Assembly (NCBI GenBank): GCA_910591455.2 | Contig: OU342808.1 | Span: forward strand, 4,556,607 to 4,620,606 | Origin: Pholis gunnellus | Lineage: Eukaryota > Chordata > Actinopteri > Perciformes > Pholidae | DNA: 64,000 nt | Reading direction: 5' to 3' | Shown: piece after piece, positions 1-12,300 of the stretch | Layout: each line of letters starts with the position of its first letter | Position numbering within the stretch: position 1 is the stretch's first letter | Notes under the pieces: generated by a model | Seen by the model: the letters and a program-made list of their open reading frames with translations, nothing else | What the model was told of the DNA's origin: nothing | The model's database searches: none | Made by a program: the position numbers and the translations under genes

Positions 1-2640
1 ACATTAGTATCGTCGAAACTGAAACTTGAAGACGGAAGGAAGAAAACAGAGCTTTGGAAAAAGAAGCAACCCCCATTCAGGGTAGGGTCATCGGTGCTGA
101 AAGAGGGAGGCCGCTGTTATCTTCTCCCCTCCATCTAATACGAGGAAGTGAGGCGTCCTTTTTTCTCTCGTCTTGAACAGCTCCCTTCCCCTTCAGCTGA
201 AGTGCCCTAATGTGCTTAAATGGCAGACGGTGGAAACATGCCGTGGCTTGTCGCGGAGGCAGAGAGAAGAAGTGTTGCGAGCAGTGGGGATTTTCTTTTT
301 TTTGTATCAAATCCAATTCTGTCTTTCCCAAATGTTGGAATATGTAACACAAAAACACAATATGAAGTGACGTAGCAGAATATCTGTCATGTCAGAAGGA
401 CGAGGCATTGGGGATACCGATTTAAATCATGATTTATAACACGATTAAGACCCACCCAATAGTCCATGCAATAGTAAAATGACCCTATAAATACCCATGA
501 ACATAGACTTTCTGGTTTTGATAGCGCTGTTAGTTCTCTGTACGTATTGACTGGGATGAAAGCCACATTAGATGGGAGTGGTGGAGGCAATATAACACGC
601 TTATCTGATGGGAAGAGTGTTGACTAGACAGTCGGTTGTTATCCTCCTGCGAGCACTGTGAGACGTCAGTGAAGGGTGACCAGGCATGCCAGGCAAGTTT
701 GTGCAACCGATTGAGGCAGCATGGGATTCTGGGCGTTGGCCCTCCCTCCGTCTGGCTGTGTAGGTGTGGTCCTGAGGGTGGGGGGTCGATGTCGTAGACT
801 AGTCCACAGTTAGTGACAGACTCCAGAGGAGCACCCGCGGTTTACGGCCGCACAATTACCCGTCCTCTCATTCGTGCGGCCTCTGTTCCAGCTAGCCATT
901 TGGCTGATGAAGGCAGTAACGGAGGGACTCTTCCCATGAATCCCAGGCCGTTTGATTGGCTTTCCATGTCTGTTCTTTTGAAATGGCTCTCCCCTTTCCA
1001 GAGTCAAAGGAGAGCTTTCAGGCGCCGTGTAGTGGATTGAAACTTGACTGACAGGACTGGATAGAATGAGGTTGAAGCTGACATTTCTAGATTCTTGAAG
1101 GGTAGCCTCATCGATGGCTAATAACCCCCTCACCATACAAGCCTGTGCTTGTCACATGACCAGGAGGCATGCTCAAATCTGAACAAAAGCACAAGATTCA
1201 CAGTGTGCATCCTAAACACACCTAGAATTTGTCCTACTTCAAGTTTCTTTAAGATGTCTCTTTGCTGCCTTCAGTCCTTTAAATCGCAGTAATCTGATGA
1301 ACATAACATTATTTGTTATCACTATAGTAGATCATTAAAGCTAAACATTCTCAAAGTAAAGAAACATTGGTGAAACCACAACAGTTTAAAGAAAATGATC
1401 TGCTGACGGAACTTAGCCTGGTTCCCCGCCCGTTATTGGGACGCACATTCCAGTATTGACAGAGTTATATGTAGGACAGTAACACTCTATAGTGTCATGC
1501 TTTTTGTCTTTGTAACCTGTGTATGATAAACTGAGAGACAAGTGCAGTTGTGATAATCTGTTTAAGGCGGTTGATGGCGAAGGTGTCATTGTACAATGTA
1601 GTTGAAAGCCCTAATCTGCTGGCAAACACCGGAAACACACTAAATATTGGTCGGCACATCAATGCTCTGTAGAAATAGACAGTGCCCTTTGCATTTGGAC
1701 TTGACTTGGCCAGCATGATTATACAATGGAGGCCTGCCAGATCCCTGACTGGGTAATTTTTGACCTTTTTTGACCATATGCAAGGTAAAAACACACTTCA
1801 AAGTTATAAGAAAAAAGTTTTTGATATTGGTTTGTACGCAACCTTTATTTTTTTGGACAAAATGGTGTGGCGGGGTACAATACATTCAAAGGGGACTATA
1901 TCCTAAAAAACACGAATATACCCCCACTATCCAAAACACACACACACACATAGAGTTCCCCCTACAAGTAGACACCTGGTTGGTTTCCTCCAATCTGTCA
2001 TTAGGCTGAAAGATGTCCAGTCAGTTAGATTACAGGGCAGTGTGGAGTGCAGAAAGTCTGTCTGATGTCCTTCCTGGGAACAAAAGGTAGTAAATCAGTA
2101 GTAAAAAGAAATATGCAGAACCTTTCTGAACTACTATATTGGCTCATACCATTGCTTACAATGTCAGTGTTTGGCTTGGAACCCAGTAAGGTATTGTGGG
2201 AGTATCAAAGCCTGATATAACTCCTCTGTGCCATAGACCATTGTTGTCAAGAATTATTAAAAACATATGAATGAGCCAACCAGACAAAGTGGGCAAATAC
2301 TCCCAAGCCAGCCCCCAGACCTTCAAGTGGCTTAAAAGCCCCAGGTTCAATATACTCAATTAAATGCTTTATTTTCCCCTCTAAGTGCAATCGTTTCCAA
2401 CAGCTTTGCCAAACAGATCAACGACACACAATAGGTAAGAAACGTAAGATCAAACTAAGAGCATTAACATAGCAGCGAACAATTATTATCTACGTAAAGA
2501 TAAAATGGAGTAATGTCTACCTGACCAGAGAATTGAGCCCACGCTCCGGTTTCCCCTCAGGTAAACACTGTTAGCTTCTAGCAGCAGTCGCCATGGTGAC
2601 AGCCATGTGGAGGCAGTACCATGGATGTTCCTCATAAACT
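1..2640. other. no recognisable gene or repeat
   Basis: AT-rich non-coding DNA with only short chance open frames in all six frames. A short CA run is at about 1937-1950. I see no ARID3 N-terminal exon, promoter or named repeat. Confidence 0.5.
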
Positions 2641-2644
2641 GAAG

Positions 2645-2890
2645 GTGTAAGTTGACGTCACAGTCACGTCGCCCTTTGGTTTGTAGACTGCCGTTTTGAA
2701 GACTCAAGTTTGGTATTTTTGGACGTTGCCATCTTGGTTTTTGGCAACCAGAAGGGACACAAGAGGGGTGGAGTTAAATACAGCCGGACGCTGAGTAAGG
2801 CCTTTTTAGACGACCAAAGCAGTTAAGTTAAGCATTAACTTTCATGAACTGAAAACAAACTGGAAGGTTTAAAGACGAAAATGTAGCACA
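2645..2890 (+). repeat. dispersed repeat family R1, partial copy a
   Basis: This segment shares the GACGTCAC...TTTGGTTTGTAGACTGC, CCATCTTGG...GCAACCAGAAG and CTTTCATGAACTGAAAACAAAC blocks with copies near 4420, 27130, 37740 and 41883. R1 is a common fish interspersed repeat that I cannot assign to a superfamily; no transposase is visible. Only the 5' half is present here. Confidence 0.65.
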
Positions 2891-4189
2891 ATAAGAACTG
2901 AAATGATGGGGGAATTAAGGCGAAGCCTGCAATGTCACCAGATTGTTAGGCTCCTTAAAGGCCTATGGCACATTTTTGTCCTAGGGCCACAAAGCAGGTT
3001 AATCTGGTTCTGGGTTTGCTGGGAATTACAGAAAGGGGAGGGGAGGGTATTGAGTGATGGACTAACACATCATTGGTGTTAGCTTTGTCATTAGTTTTTT
3101 TGACAATAAGAGACAAAATTAACACACATCACCGATCATTTATTTAACTGAAATGAACTGAAGCTAATGGTCGTCTGGAATTCAGACAGAGAATGTGTGG
3201 GGTCCTTTGGAAAATGCCTAAAGCACAGTGGAAAACAACGTTAGCTGGTGAGATTAAACCACTACAAATTAGGGCCAGTTTACAGAGTGTTTCCCCCCGT
3301 AACCGTGGGACAGCAGCTGATTTAATTCAGACTCCATTTATGCCAAACTCTGCTCCAGATGGCCACCCAGATGACCGTCCAGGCCCAGAGGCCCCGCAGC
3401 CCCACTAAACCAAGCCAAAGCACTGGACCTGCAGGCTTTTAATCACACCTGCGTCTGTGTCATTGAAGCTAGGGGTTAATGTTTGAATGGACGTATGTGC
3501 CGACCGCAGAGTTTAGCGTGGCCTCAGAGTGTATCAACAGGATGTTGTTAATTAAAAGTAGAGGAGGTAATGTTTTATCACTGTACATTTAACCAAGCCT
3601 TTACAACAGTTAAACATTACACGATGAATGGCTCCATGGATGAAGAGACACAAACACTTTCCCAGAATACTAATTTAGAAAACACACACACACACACAGT
3701 AGTAATTTAGGAGGTATTTTTATAAAAAGAAGGGGAGAAATTGATATTATATTATTTATAATAGATAGATATCTATATATATATATGCACACAGAAACAA
3801 CCGCATAAAGCAGTATGTTGAATTAAGTACAGCAGACTGGAGTTGTGTGAAAAAAACTTTGGCAAAATACGTCACACAGTGGTTTTATGATTATATAAAC
3901 ACAGCTGTAGAGCTTTGTAGAGAATTCGGTGGATTTCAACATTCATAGACCTTTGTAGGCTGCTAATCTGCCATCACACCACTCTTTCCAAACACAAATG
4001 TGTACAACAGGAACAACGCTTTGACATGTCACACTGAATGCTACTGAGTTTATGTTGTAATGAATAACCACCAGGGTCTCTCTGGCTCTATGTTTGGCCC
4101 ACACTGCAAAGAACGCCCATCTTAACAAACTAGTTTTGTATTCTTGAAGTTCATACGTATACCTACAAAAAGTAATGCACTATAATTTG
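2891..4189. other. no gene; microsatellite patches
   Basis: Non-coding. It contains a short (CA)n at about 3682-3697 and an AT-rich run at about 3770-3786. Nothing else recognised. Confidence 0.5.
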
Positions 4190-4397
4190 TATATATTACA
4201 GTCATTTAGCAGACTCTTTTATCCAAAGCGACTTACAATTCAGATTCTATCACACCGTAGGCACAGCTACGGGAGCAATTTTGGGGTGAAGTGTCTTGCT
4301 CATGGACACATCAACATGCAAATAGCGGAGCCGGGGATCGAACTGCCGATTCTCTGATTGAAGGGCAGCCCTGCTCTCCACTTAGCCACCGTCGCCC
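4190..4397 (-). repeat. tRNA-derived SINE, minus strand
   Basis: Read on the minus strand from 4397, the sequence opens GGGCGACGG and then has an A-box-like TGGCTAAGTGG (4378-4388) and a B-box-like AGTTCGATCC (4335-4344), with about the spacing expected of an internal RNA polymerase III promoter. It ends in the TGTAAGTCGCTTTGGATAAA module, a tail shared by many fish SINEs and L2-type LINEs. This fits a tRNA-headed SINE mobilised by an L2-type LINE. There is no cloverleaf good enough for a functional tRNA gene. Confidence 0.75.
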
Positions 4398-4414
4398 ATA
4401 TTCGCTCATATATA

Positions 4415-4835
4415 AGATGTAGCTGTTGTGACGTCACCCATCGGTTTGTGGACTTACGTTTTGAAGCCTCGAGTTCGACGTTTTTTCGTCGTCGGCATCT
4501 TGGCTTTTTGCAACCATTGAGAGGAAGGGACCATATTTGGACTGTGGGGGAGTGACGTATAGACGTCTATAGTAGCAACCTGTCAGGCACAAGTTAGCCA
4601 CGGCCTAAAGCTTTATGGTCTGTTTGACTCTAAATGGCCCATCATTTACTAAATGAACATCATGCTGTATTGAAGAAGACTTGAAACTAGAGATTGAGAC
4701 CATAAACTCATGTTTACAATGTTTACTGAGGTAATAAATCAAGAGAGAAGTAGAGTCATTTTCTCATAGACTTCTATACAACCAGAGGAGTCGCCCCCTC
4801 ATGGACATTAGAGAGGTTGCCTCCTGTTTGTGTCC
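4415..4835 (+). repeat. dispersed repeat family R1, near-complete copy b
   Basis: It runs from TGTGACGTCACCCATCGGTT to GTCGCCCCCTCATGGACATT, matching the R1 copies at 27130 and 37740 over both the left block (GACGTCAC, CATCTTGG, GCAACCA) and the right block (CTTGAAACTAGAGATTGAGA, TCATAGACTTCTATACAACC). The interior is shorter than in the 27130 copy. A short piece of family R2 (TGTGTCCCATGTGAAACC, about 4830-4895) follows directly. Confidence 0.75.
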
Positions 4836-4904
4836 CATGTGAAACCAAAAGTCACCTTTGACTTATTTTTGTTCCTTAACTTACATACTTAAAGGTTCTC
4901 TATA

Positions 4905-5160
4905 TGGGATTCAATTCAATTCAATTTATATGTATAGCCCAAAATCACAAATTACAAATTTGCCTGAGAGGGCTTTACAATATGTACACATTTGACATCC
5001 TCTTGTCCCGGAACCCTCACATAGAAACAGGAAGAACTCCCCAAAAAAACCCTTTAACAGGAGAAAAGAGGAAGAGACCTGTGGGAGAGCACCAGAGGAG
5101 GGATCCCTCTCCCATGATGGACAGAAGTGCAATAGATGTCATGTGTAGAACAGGATAACA
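4905..5160 (+). repeat. dispersed fish repeat R6, copy a
   Basis: Starts with tandem ATTCA units and then TATAGCCCAAAATCACAAAT, GAGGGCTTTACAAT, CCTTTAACAGGAGAAAAG and GGATCCCTCTCCCATGATGG. The same blocks in the same order occur at 62612-62825. It abuts the 3' end of the minus-strand LINE, so it may be part of that element's 3' region; the second copy has no LINE beside it. Confidence 0.7.
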
Positions 5161-6760
5161 TATGATGGTGTCTGACTAATTAGGGTTTTATAGGTGAGGA
5201 GAAGGATTTTAAATTCTACTCTAGATGTTACAGGGAGCCAGTGCAGAGAAGCTAATACAGCAGTAATATGATCTCTTCTCTTAGTTCTTCTTAGTACACG
5301 AGCTGCAGCATTCTGGATCAACTGGAGAGATTTAAGAGACTTATTAGAGCAGCCTGATAATAAGGAATCACAGTAATCTAGTCTAGAGGTAACAAATGCA
5401 TGAACTCATTTTTCTGCATCGCTTTAAAAGAGGATGTTTGATTTTTGAAATATTACGTAGGTGAAAAAAGGCATTCCTTGAAATTAGTTTTATCTGGGAG
5501 TTAAAAGACGAATCCTGATCAAAGATAACTCTGAGATTCTTTACGGTGCTGCTGGATGCCAGCGCAATGCCATCTAGAGAAACTATATCATTAGATAACT
5601 GATGTCGGAGGTGTTCTGGGCCTAATAGAATAACCAGTCTGAGTCTAACATCAGGAAGTTGCAGGTCATCCAGGTTTTTATGTCCTTAAGACATGCTTGA
5701 AGTTTAGTGAGCTGGTTGGTTTCATCTGGTTTGATCGATATAATATATAATTGAGTATCATCTGCATAACAATGAAAGTTTATAGTGTTTTCTGATAATA
5801 TTGGCTAAAGGAAGCATATTTAAGGTGAACACGATTGGTCCAAGCACAGAACCTTGTGGAACTCCATGACTAACGTTGGTCCTCATCGAGGCTTCATCGT
5901 TTACATATACAAACTGAGATCGATCCGATAACTAGGATCCAAACCAGTTCAGTGCGGTTCCTTTGATGCCAATATAATGTTGTAGTCTGTAACAGGATGT
6001 GATGGTCAATGGTGTCAAACGCAGCACTAAGGTCTAACAAGACAAGAACAGAGACGAGTCCTTTGTCTGATGCAATTAGAAGGTCATTAGTTATTTTTAC
6101 CAGAGCTGTCTCTGTGCTGTGATGCTTTCTAAATCCTGACTGAAAATCCTCAAATAAACTATTGTTTAACAACTGATTCGCAACTGCTTTCTCAAGGATC
6201 TTAGAGCGGAAGGGAAGGTTAGAGATCGGTCTATAGTTAGCCAACACCTCTGGATCAAGAGTGGGCTTCTTAAGAAGAGGTTTAATTACAGCTACTCTGA
6301 AGGACTGCGGTACATGGCCGGTTAGTAAAGACAGGTTGATCGTATCTAGTAAAGACGTGCTAACTAACGGTAAAACGTCTTTAAGCAGTCTAGTTGGGTA
6401 AAGGGTCTAAGAGACAGGTAGAAGGTTTAGACGTAGACGTTGTTGAAGTCAATTAGTCAAGGTTGATGAGAGTAAAGCCATCTAAACATATATCAGGGTT
6501 TACAGCTGTTTCTAAGGTTACTCTATTTGAGGATAGATCGATACTAGTTGAGGGCAGGAGATCATTAATTTTGTCTCTAATAGTTATAATCTTATCATTA
6601 AAGAGGTTCATGAAGTCATTACTACTGAGGTCTGTAGGAATACTCGGCTCAACAGAGCTGTGACTCTCTGTCAGCCTGGCTACAGTGCTGAAGAGAAACC
6701 TGGGCTTGTTCTTATTTTTCTCTATTTTTCTGCTCAGAGCATTAACATAGAGTTAGAGTT
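5155..6760 (-). mobile_element. LINE (L2/CR1-type) reverse transcriptase, degenerate, minus strand
   Basis: Read on the minus strand this is a non-LTR retrotransposon ORF2 fragment. At 6247 downward it reads NYRPISNLPF, then FEDFQSGFRKHHSTETALVK and LDLSAAFDTIDHHILL. A YADD catalytic motif ([11 protein letters not shown]) is at 5757-5768, and near the end at 5321-5139 it reads IQNAAARVLRRTKRRDHIT and LASLHWLPV. The frame is broken by frameshifts between the blocks, so the copy is dead. The endonuclease region is absent or beyond recognition, as expected for 5' truncation. The sequence style fits the L2/CR1 superfamily common in fish. Confidence 0.88.
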
Positions 6761-6944
6761 AGCTCCGTCAGCACTGTTGTTATCGTTTGGACAGTTAGCG
6801 CTTTTATCACCTCTAGCTGCGAGCAGCGGGCTCAGCCGTCGCCATGTTGAGAGAGCAGGTAGGGGCCAAATATACAGTAGGAGAAAGATCAGGGAATGAC
6901 ACGCAAAAATGATCTGCCTTACACTTGGGACCATGTAATTCCAT
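6761..6944. other. no recognisable feature between LINE and Tc1 relic
   Basis: Short non-coding spacer. Nothing recognised. Confidence 0.4.
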
Positions 6945-7240
6945 GGTCAGTGTCTTTAACCCCAAGGCTAACAGGACAACCAAGAGATTTTCTTTTTTTT
7001 CTAAACACCATCCAACACCTTTGGGATGAACTAAAACGCAGAGCATGGCCCTTCACCAACATCAGTGTTGGACCTCACTGATGACATCATCTGGTTCAAC
7101 ATCTGGTGGAAAACCAGAAACCAGAAGAGATGAAGCTATTCTAGCAGCAAGTTAATAACCATGGTTTTGGAATCAACACATGGCTGGTGTCCACATACAT
7201 TGTTGGGTGTCCACATATGTAATGTAGTATATAAAGTATA
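6945..7240 (+). mobile_element. Tc1/mariner relic (3' end of transposase and terminal repeat)
   Basis: One frame reads QHLWDELKRRAWPF, the conserved C-terminal Tc1 transposase motif that follows the last catalytic acidic residue. Downstream the nucleotide sequence follows the typical fish Tc1 3' region (ACATCTGGTGGAAAACC, AGATGAAGCTATTCTAGCAG, TTTTGGAATCAACACATGG) and ends in GGTGTCCACATATGTAATGT, a Tc1-like terminal repeat. The 5' two thirds are missing and the frame is disrupted, so it is a dead fragment. Confidence 0.72.
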
Positions 7241-8103
7241 TAAAGCTTTGTTTCATGCTTCATAACTGTAATGAAATAATTCTGTTCTTTTCTCAATACA
7301 AGTGACTTTGGGACCACTAACTATTCAGCTGCAGTAAAAGCAGGACTAAGTTCCTTAACTGTTCTATCACTGTTCCAGAAACACTTCCTCTGATAGTTAC
7401 AAAACAATCTTGCAACCATTGTGGAATTCATTTAAAGGTTAAGCCTAGGTTTATAATGATGTTGTTAAAGGTGACTCAGCATGATGGATCTGTCTCTGTA
7501 TCTACAAGCTATAAGAGTGGATAGCAGACGCCTTAGGTAGACATTGTGACCCATTACAAAACTATTCCGTTGAGCAACATTTCACGGCAGTTTAGTGTGT
7601 TCCACGGTGGCGCAACAGCAATGATAGTGACTCATTATCAAACTATGAGGACAAATGGTAAATATTAGCTAAATCAGGAGTGTGCTGCGTCTCCAGGTCA
7701 CATATTAATATTTCTCCATCCAGTCTGTCTCGCATTTTTTGTTATTTACGGCCAAAATGTCTGTGATTGGAACACACAACGTGTGCTCACAACATAGAAA
7801 GCTACATTCATTTTTGTTTCATACAGAAACTTGAACAACTGGTTGGTTTGACACTCGGATTGCAGCTATGTGCAGTTTGAGCAGTACACACGTTTGCTGT
7901 GTATCCAACTTTTTGTAGTGTAACGTGGTATTAAAAACTGATAGCTGAAGGACTTTTTTATGATGTGTCTGAGTAATGTCACGTGTTATAGTGCTAAGAC
8001 CAACATGACAGGTGTGGATGTTCTCACATTAAATGGGGGACAGTAATGAAATGTACAAAGTCAGGTCTCAAGTGTTGACATATCAAATTCGAACTCCTAT
8101 CAA
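7241..8103. other. no recognisable gene or repeat
   Basis: AT-rich non-coding sequence with no open frame of note. Confidence 0.5.
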
Positions 8104-8474
8104 CCCGTTCTCACTCCCAACTTGTCAGTGGCCCACGGTGTCTGATACCAAGGCATCTAAAGGTTCTGTATGAGACACACCAGGCTTTCAGCTAACTCCA
8201 GTGTAAACCCATCTGTGACAACATTAGACACAGGGCAACTGACAAGCTATAAATCCACTTAAGGAGGACTTTCACCCAGGAGACTGTTCGTGTCCCATTT
8301 GAAACAAAGTCAACAGGCTTCTATCGTTATGTAACTTACGTACCTAACTCACATCTTGCACCTAAGTCCTGTAACAAGTTGTCTTAACCTAACCAGGTAG
8401 TTTTTGTTGTCTTATCTTAACCAGATAGTTTTGTTGCCTAAACCTAACCAGGTAGTTTTTGTTGTCTTAACCTT

Positions 8475-9175
8475 TTAAAATCTACGCCTATTTTTAGGCT
8501 TAGATTTAGGCTTTAGGAAAAATATATACCCATACTCAAAAGAGGCTGGCTCTCTAACTACAAGGTCTATTTGAATAATTTTGATGGTTTAATAACACTA
8601 ACACTTGTGAGATTTGTTGAGATGTGTAAATATCAGTGTATATGTTACTGGTTAATGCTGAATGAAGATGGCACACAGCTCAAATTGAAAATGTTCAGGT
8701 TCGCCTGGGAAAAAAAGCACTTTTGTCTTTGAAATAATGCAGCAGTAAGCCTAAAACTCTCCACAATCATAGCACAACATGTCAGAAGTCTCCACAAAAA
8801 GGTGAAGCAGGCCAAGTTGATAGAGGTTGGAGTACAGAGAGTTCATGTCAGGCAACAGACCGAGCGTCGTAATGATTCGCTGAAAAGTAAAAGGAGGACT
8901 ACCTATTCATAAATGCATAGATTACCTCTATTTTACTCTCAAAAGAAAGAGAGGTACCGGGCGCATATGTAGCGAAAGGATTTAAGTGGATTTACAGAGT
9001 TTTTCACCCAGAAAATCAGCTCAAGGTACGGTGCATTTCAAATTTGTTGCTCTGTGGTTGGTTGTTCTTGTGTGTGTCCCACGGTGTAACGTTTCAACGG
9101 TTTGAAGGAGAGAAATATGAAAGATATCTGCGGATTCAGGGTGGAATTGTCATGCTTGCTAAGTTCGGCCATGTA
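8475..9175 (+). repeat. dispersed repeat R3, copy a, inside the R2 element
   Basis: It matches 21600-22700 through CCTATTTTTAGGC, CTCTAACTACAAGGTCTATT, AATATCAGTGTATATGTTAC, TTCAGGTTCGCCTG and ATAGCACAACATGTCAG, and its right end (TCGGCCATGTAGC) matches 22665-22680. It is shorter than the copy at 21600. It separates the three 28-bp units at 8378-8472 from the main array starting at 9181, which suggests insertion into a pre-existing tandem array. Confidence 0.7.
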
Positions 9176-9180
9176 GCTAA

Positions 9181-9756
9181 TCAGGTAGTTTTTGTTGTCT
9201 TAACCTAACCAGGTAGTTTTTGTTGTCTTATCTTAACCAGGTAGTTTTTGTTGTCTTAACTTAACCAGGTAGTTTTTGTTGTCTTATCTTAACCAGGTAG
9301 TTTTTGTTGTCTTAACTTAACCAGGTAGTTTTTGTTGTCTTATCTTAACCAGGTAGTTTTTGTTGTCTTAACCTAACCAGGTAGTTTTTGTTGTCTTAAC
9401 CTAACCAGGTAGTTTTTGTTGTCTTAACCTAACCAGGTAGTTTTTGTTGTCTTAACTTAACCAGGTAGTTTTTGTTGTCTTAACCTAACCAGGTAGTTTT
9501 TGTTGTCTTAACTTAACCAGGTAGTTTTTGTTGTCTTAACCTAACCAGGTAGTTTTTGTTGTCTTAACCTAACCAGGTAGTTTTTGTTGTCTTAACTTAA
9601 CCAGGTAGTTTTTGTTGTCTTATCTTAACCAGGTAGTTTTTGTTGTCTTAACCTAACCAGGTAGTTTTTGTTGTCTTAACCTAACCAGGTAGTTTTTGTT
9701 GTCTTAACCTAACCAGGTAGTTTTTGTTGTCTTAACCTAACCAAGTAGTTTTTGTT
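9181..9756 (+). repeat. 28-bp minisatellite, about 20 units
   Basis: The unit is AACCAGGTAGTTTTTGTTGT followed by CTTAACCT, CTTAACTT or CTTATCTT, period 28. Units are nearly identical apart from these three variants, indicating recent amplification. Three more units lie at 8378-8472 on the other side of R3. The unit derives from the internal CCTAAACCTAACCA segment of the R2 element, seen unamplified near 51224. Confidence 0.95.
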
Positions 9757-9998
9757 GAACCCAACCAGGTTAACATAAAAACTAAGTAAACCTACATTGG
9801 AAGTTTATTTTAAAAAGACACTGTATGCATATAAGGAGCAGAAACTGTACGTTTCTTGTTAACCAGGAAGTTTATTTTGAAAGGACACTAACAAATACAA
9901 ACTGACATGGCGTCTCTGAAAGGTCCAACCCGATGCTGGGGGGGAACCTAGAGTGCCAACGTTTGGAGCCTCGGTCCAAGCGTGAGAATGTGTTACTG

Positions 9999-12204
9999 TG
10001 TTCATATTCTGTGAAGTCAAAGTGAAGACTTTTTTTTTTTACTCTGCATGATTAAACCCTTAATTCTGTAATAAAAAGTCTCTAAGCAAGTCCTGTTTTC
10101 TATATTTCATGTCCGCAACACAGTCTAAATTTGTCCTTTTGCTCTCTTTTTCATGTTGTGGCTGCTGGACTTTGTTCAACCTGTCAGGTAAGCAAATAAC
10201 TTCCATCTTCCTGTTTTCCACATGTTTTTGCTTTGAGTCTTCACTCAAACAGAAACAACAATCATCTGTGTCTTCCATAGTCATTCATTAAATCCATTTA
10301 TTCATTATATCAGATTTCATGATACTAGATTAGATTGATTCTCTCAGGGAAACTGGGTCATTACAAAATAAAAGGACACAGTTAAGGACTAAAGCTATGA
10401 ATAAGGTGTAAGGAGTAAGGTCTGGGGGACTACGCTTGGTATTATTTGTGGCTAGAGGGGCAGTGCCATTGTAGCACAGTGGACAGTAAGACGGATAAGA
10501 GAACTATATTATCAGTGGCTATAGTACAGCCCGACACCAATGACACCATTGCACTTTTTTACCCGAGCGGACTGATGGTTAACAGCAAGAGTACAGAGAA
10601 TCTGGCGTTCCTGTACAGGAGTTGCACAGTAACACAGCACAAAAAGGCCGACATGGCATCCCAAACATGGCAGCAGCAGATCATGTTCCTCTCATCTGTC
10701 CTATAAGATGGCCAGCTCTCGGTTTCTCTTGTTACACGTGTAATGTTGCATGATTTGTTATATATATTGTTGTTATATCACAAGAGATTCATGTGCTGAC
10801 CACATGTTCAGTAACAACAGATGTATGGTATCATTCTAAAATCACACGTTTTAGATTCATTTTGAAAGATAATTTCAATATTGCTCAAGCCAACCCTGTC
10901 TCCTACATTCACAAACGACTGAACTACATATTCTATACTGCAACAAACCCCCCCCCCCCCTGGTTTGGCTTCAACACCTTTGACATGTTATTTAAGTTAC
11001 ACAACTTAAAATAAGTCAGGAAGGGCTTTTGGTTGGAAACGTAGACCAGGCCATATAATCTTGTTTACTTGACATTTACTCTATGAATCAAATGATTAAT
11101 CATGGTTGAAGATACGGAGGACTATGACAGGCTGTCGTCAGTGATGCAGGGTTTAAAGAAATCTTACTGTCCTCCTCATTATTAGCATTTGCATAACAAG
11201 CAGAAGTCCATTCACTTTATGAAAAGGTTGAGTGTGAAAAGGCTGTTGAGTATAAAGTGTCACATTCGCGTTAAAACCTACAGTATATAGAAGGTAATGG
11301 CGTCTAAAACTCTTCCCACTCATGGCCATGGTAGGCACACATGCAGCTCTGCAGATGGAGGGAGGTTATTCAGACATTTTCACACAGTTAACTGACCAGT
11401 CTGTAGATGTAGATAACATGTTCAGGATAGAGAGATTGGCATATCTAGCTAATCAGAGGATTGCGCAACAGTAATATAGTAATTATCTAGATTATCGTCT
11501 GACCTTTGGCACTTCACTGGTCTCCTAAATATGACTTCGAATTAGATACAAATTGTATTTGTTTTGGTTTATTTGGCTTGTAAAAAAAGACTTTAAATGA
11601 TAATTCAAGCCGATATCATCTGGGCAGTGTTTTGTCGGCTGGACTTTGTGACCGGTGCTGCTCTTTGAATCCTAATAAGTTAGAATTAACATCAGCTAAG
11701 GTTTGAAAGACCAACTGTATCACATGCCTCTTGTTTAGCCTTTACTTTTTAACTTTGTTTAAGAGCCTTAACCTCTGGGGAAGAATACATTGTTGGAGCC
11801 CTGAAAAAAGGAAACAGGGCTACAAACAACATTAAGCAGCCGCCTGACATGGCGCGAAGCAGCATCTTAATATCAGATGTCAAACAGCTGCTCGTCTGAC
11901 ATTCATTAACACCTCCGATCGGGGGAGTATTCCACCTCCAGGTCTATTTTGGAGTGCCAGGAGGAGGACGGGGCTCCGTTGTAACTCTGGAAATAGTTTC
12001 AGGCAGGAGTCGAGCACCCGCGAATGTCTACAGCGGCAGCAGGAACTCGAGATAGCTCACAGAAGACAGAAAGGGTTCTAGTGAGCATTGAGGAGTCAAT
12101 GATTTATTCTAGTAAATGTTGTAACCTTGGAAATGTCACGTCAATCCACAGTGCGGTACGGTTCAGTTGTTTGAGGACAGTGTGACATTTTGTAGAAAAA
12201 ATAA
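9999..12204. other. no recognisable gene; short homopolymer
   Basis: Non-coding. A C10 run lies at about 10949-10960. The interval 11760-12060 is low in repeats and GC-richer and is listed separately as a possible regulatory block. Confidence 0.45.
11760..12060. promoter_or_regulatory. possible conserved non-coding block
   Basis: Sequence with no repeat similarity to the rest of the window and with TF-site-like words (CATTCATTAACACC, CAGCTGCTCGTCTGAC, AACAATGTATTC on the minus strand) plus two CAG/CTG E-box-like hexamers. It is flagged only because it looks unlike the surrounding transposon debris. No alignment was possible. Confidence 0.18.
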
Positions 12205-12300
12205 TCTTGTTTGTCAGGCTTCAAAACCTTAGTCCATGAACCAACGGGTGACATCACGGTGACTACGTCCACTTTTCATGTGTAGTCTATGAAGGTAACA
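12205..12300 (-). repeat. dispersed repeat family R1, fragment c, minus strand
   Basis: Reverse complement reads CATAGACTACACATG, AAGTGGACGTAGTCACCGTG, ATGTCACCCGTTGGTTCATG and GGTTTTGAAGCCTGAC, the left end of R1. The rest of the element is missing. Confidence 0.7.

Larger units (their letters stand above)
8104..9998 (+). mobile_element. non-autonomous TIR element family R2, composite copy
   Basis: The left end is CCCGTTCTCACTCCCAACTT and the right end about CCAAGCGTGAGAATGTGTT, the two inverted ends seen in the 416-423 bp copies at 17281 and 50983. Internal R2 markers are present on both sides: GGACTTTCACCCAGGAGAC near 8262, and AAACCTACATTGGAAGTTTA near 9786. It is about 1.5 kb longer than other copies because it holds an R3 repeat (8475-9175) and an expanded 28-bp tandem array (9181-9756). 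Confidence 0.7.

Noticed and set aside
4335..4397. Possible functional tRNA gene (A and B boxes)
   Set aside because: No acceptor stem pairing or complete cloverleaf; the head continues into a SINE body.
10160..10195. Possible splice donor CTGTCAGGTAAGC
   Set aside because: A good donor match, but the preceding frame has no similarity to ARID3 or any protein I know.
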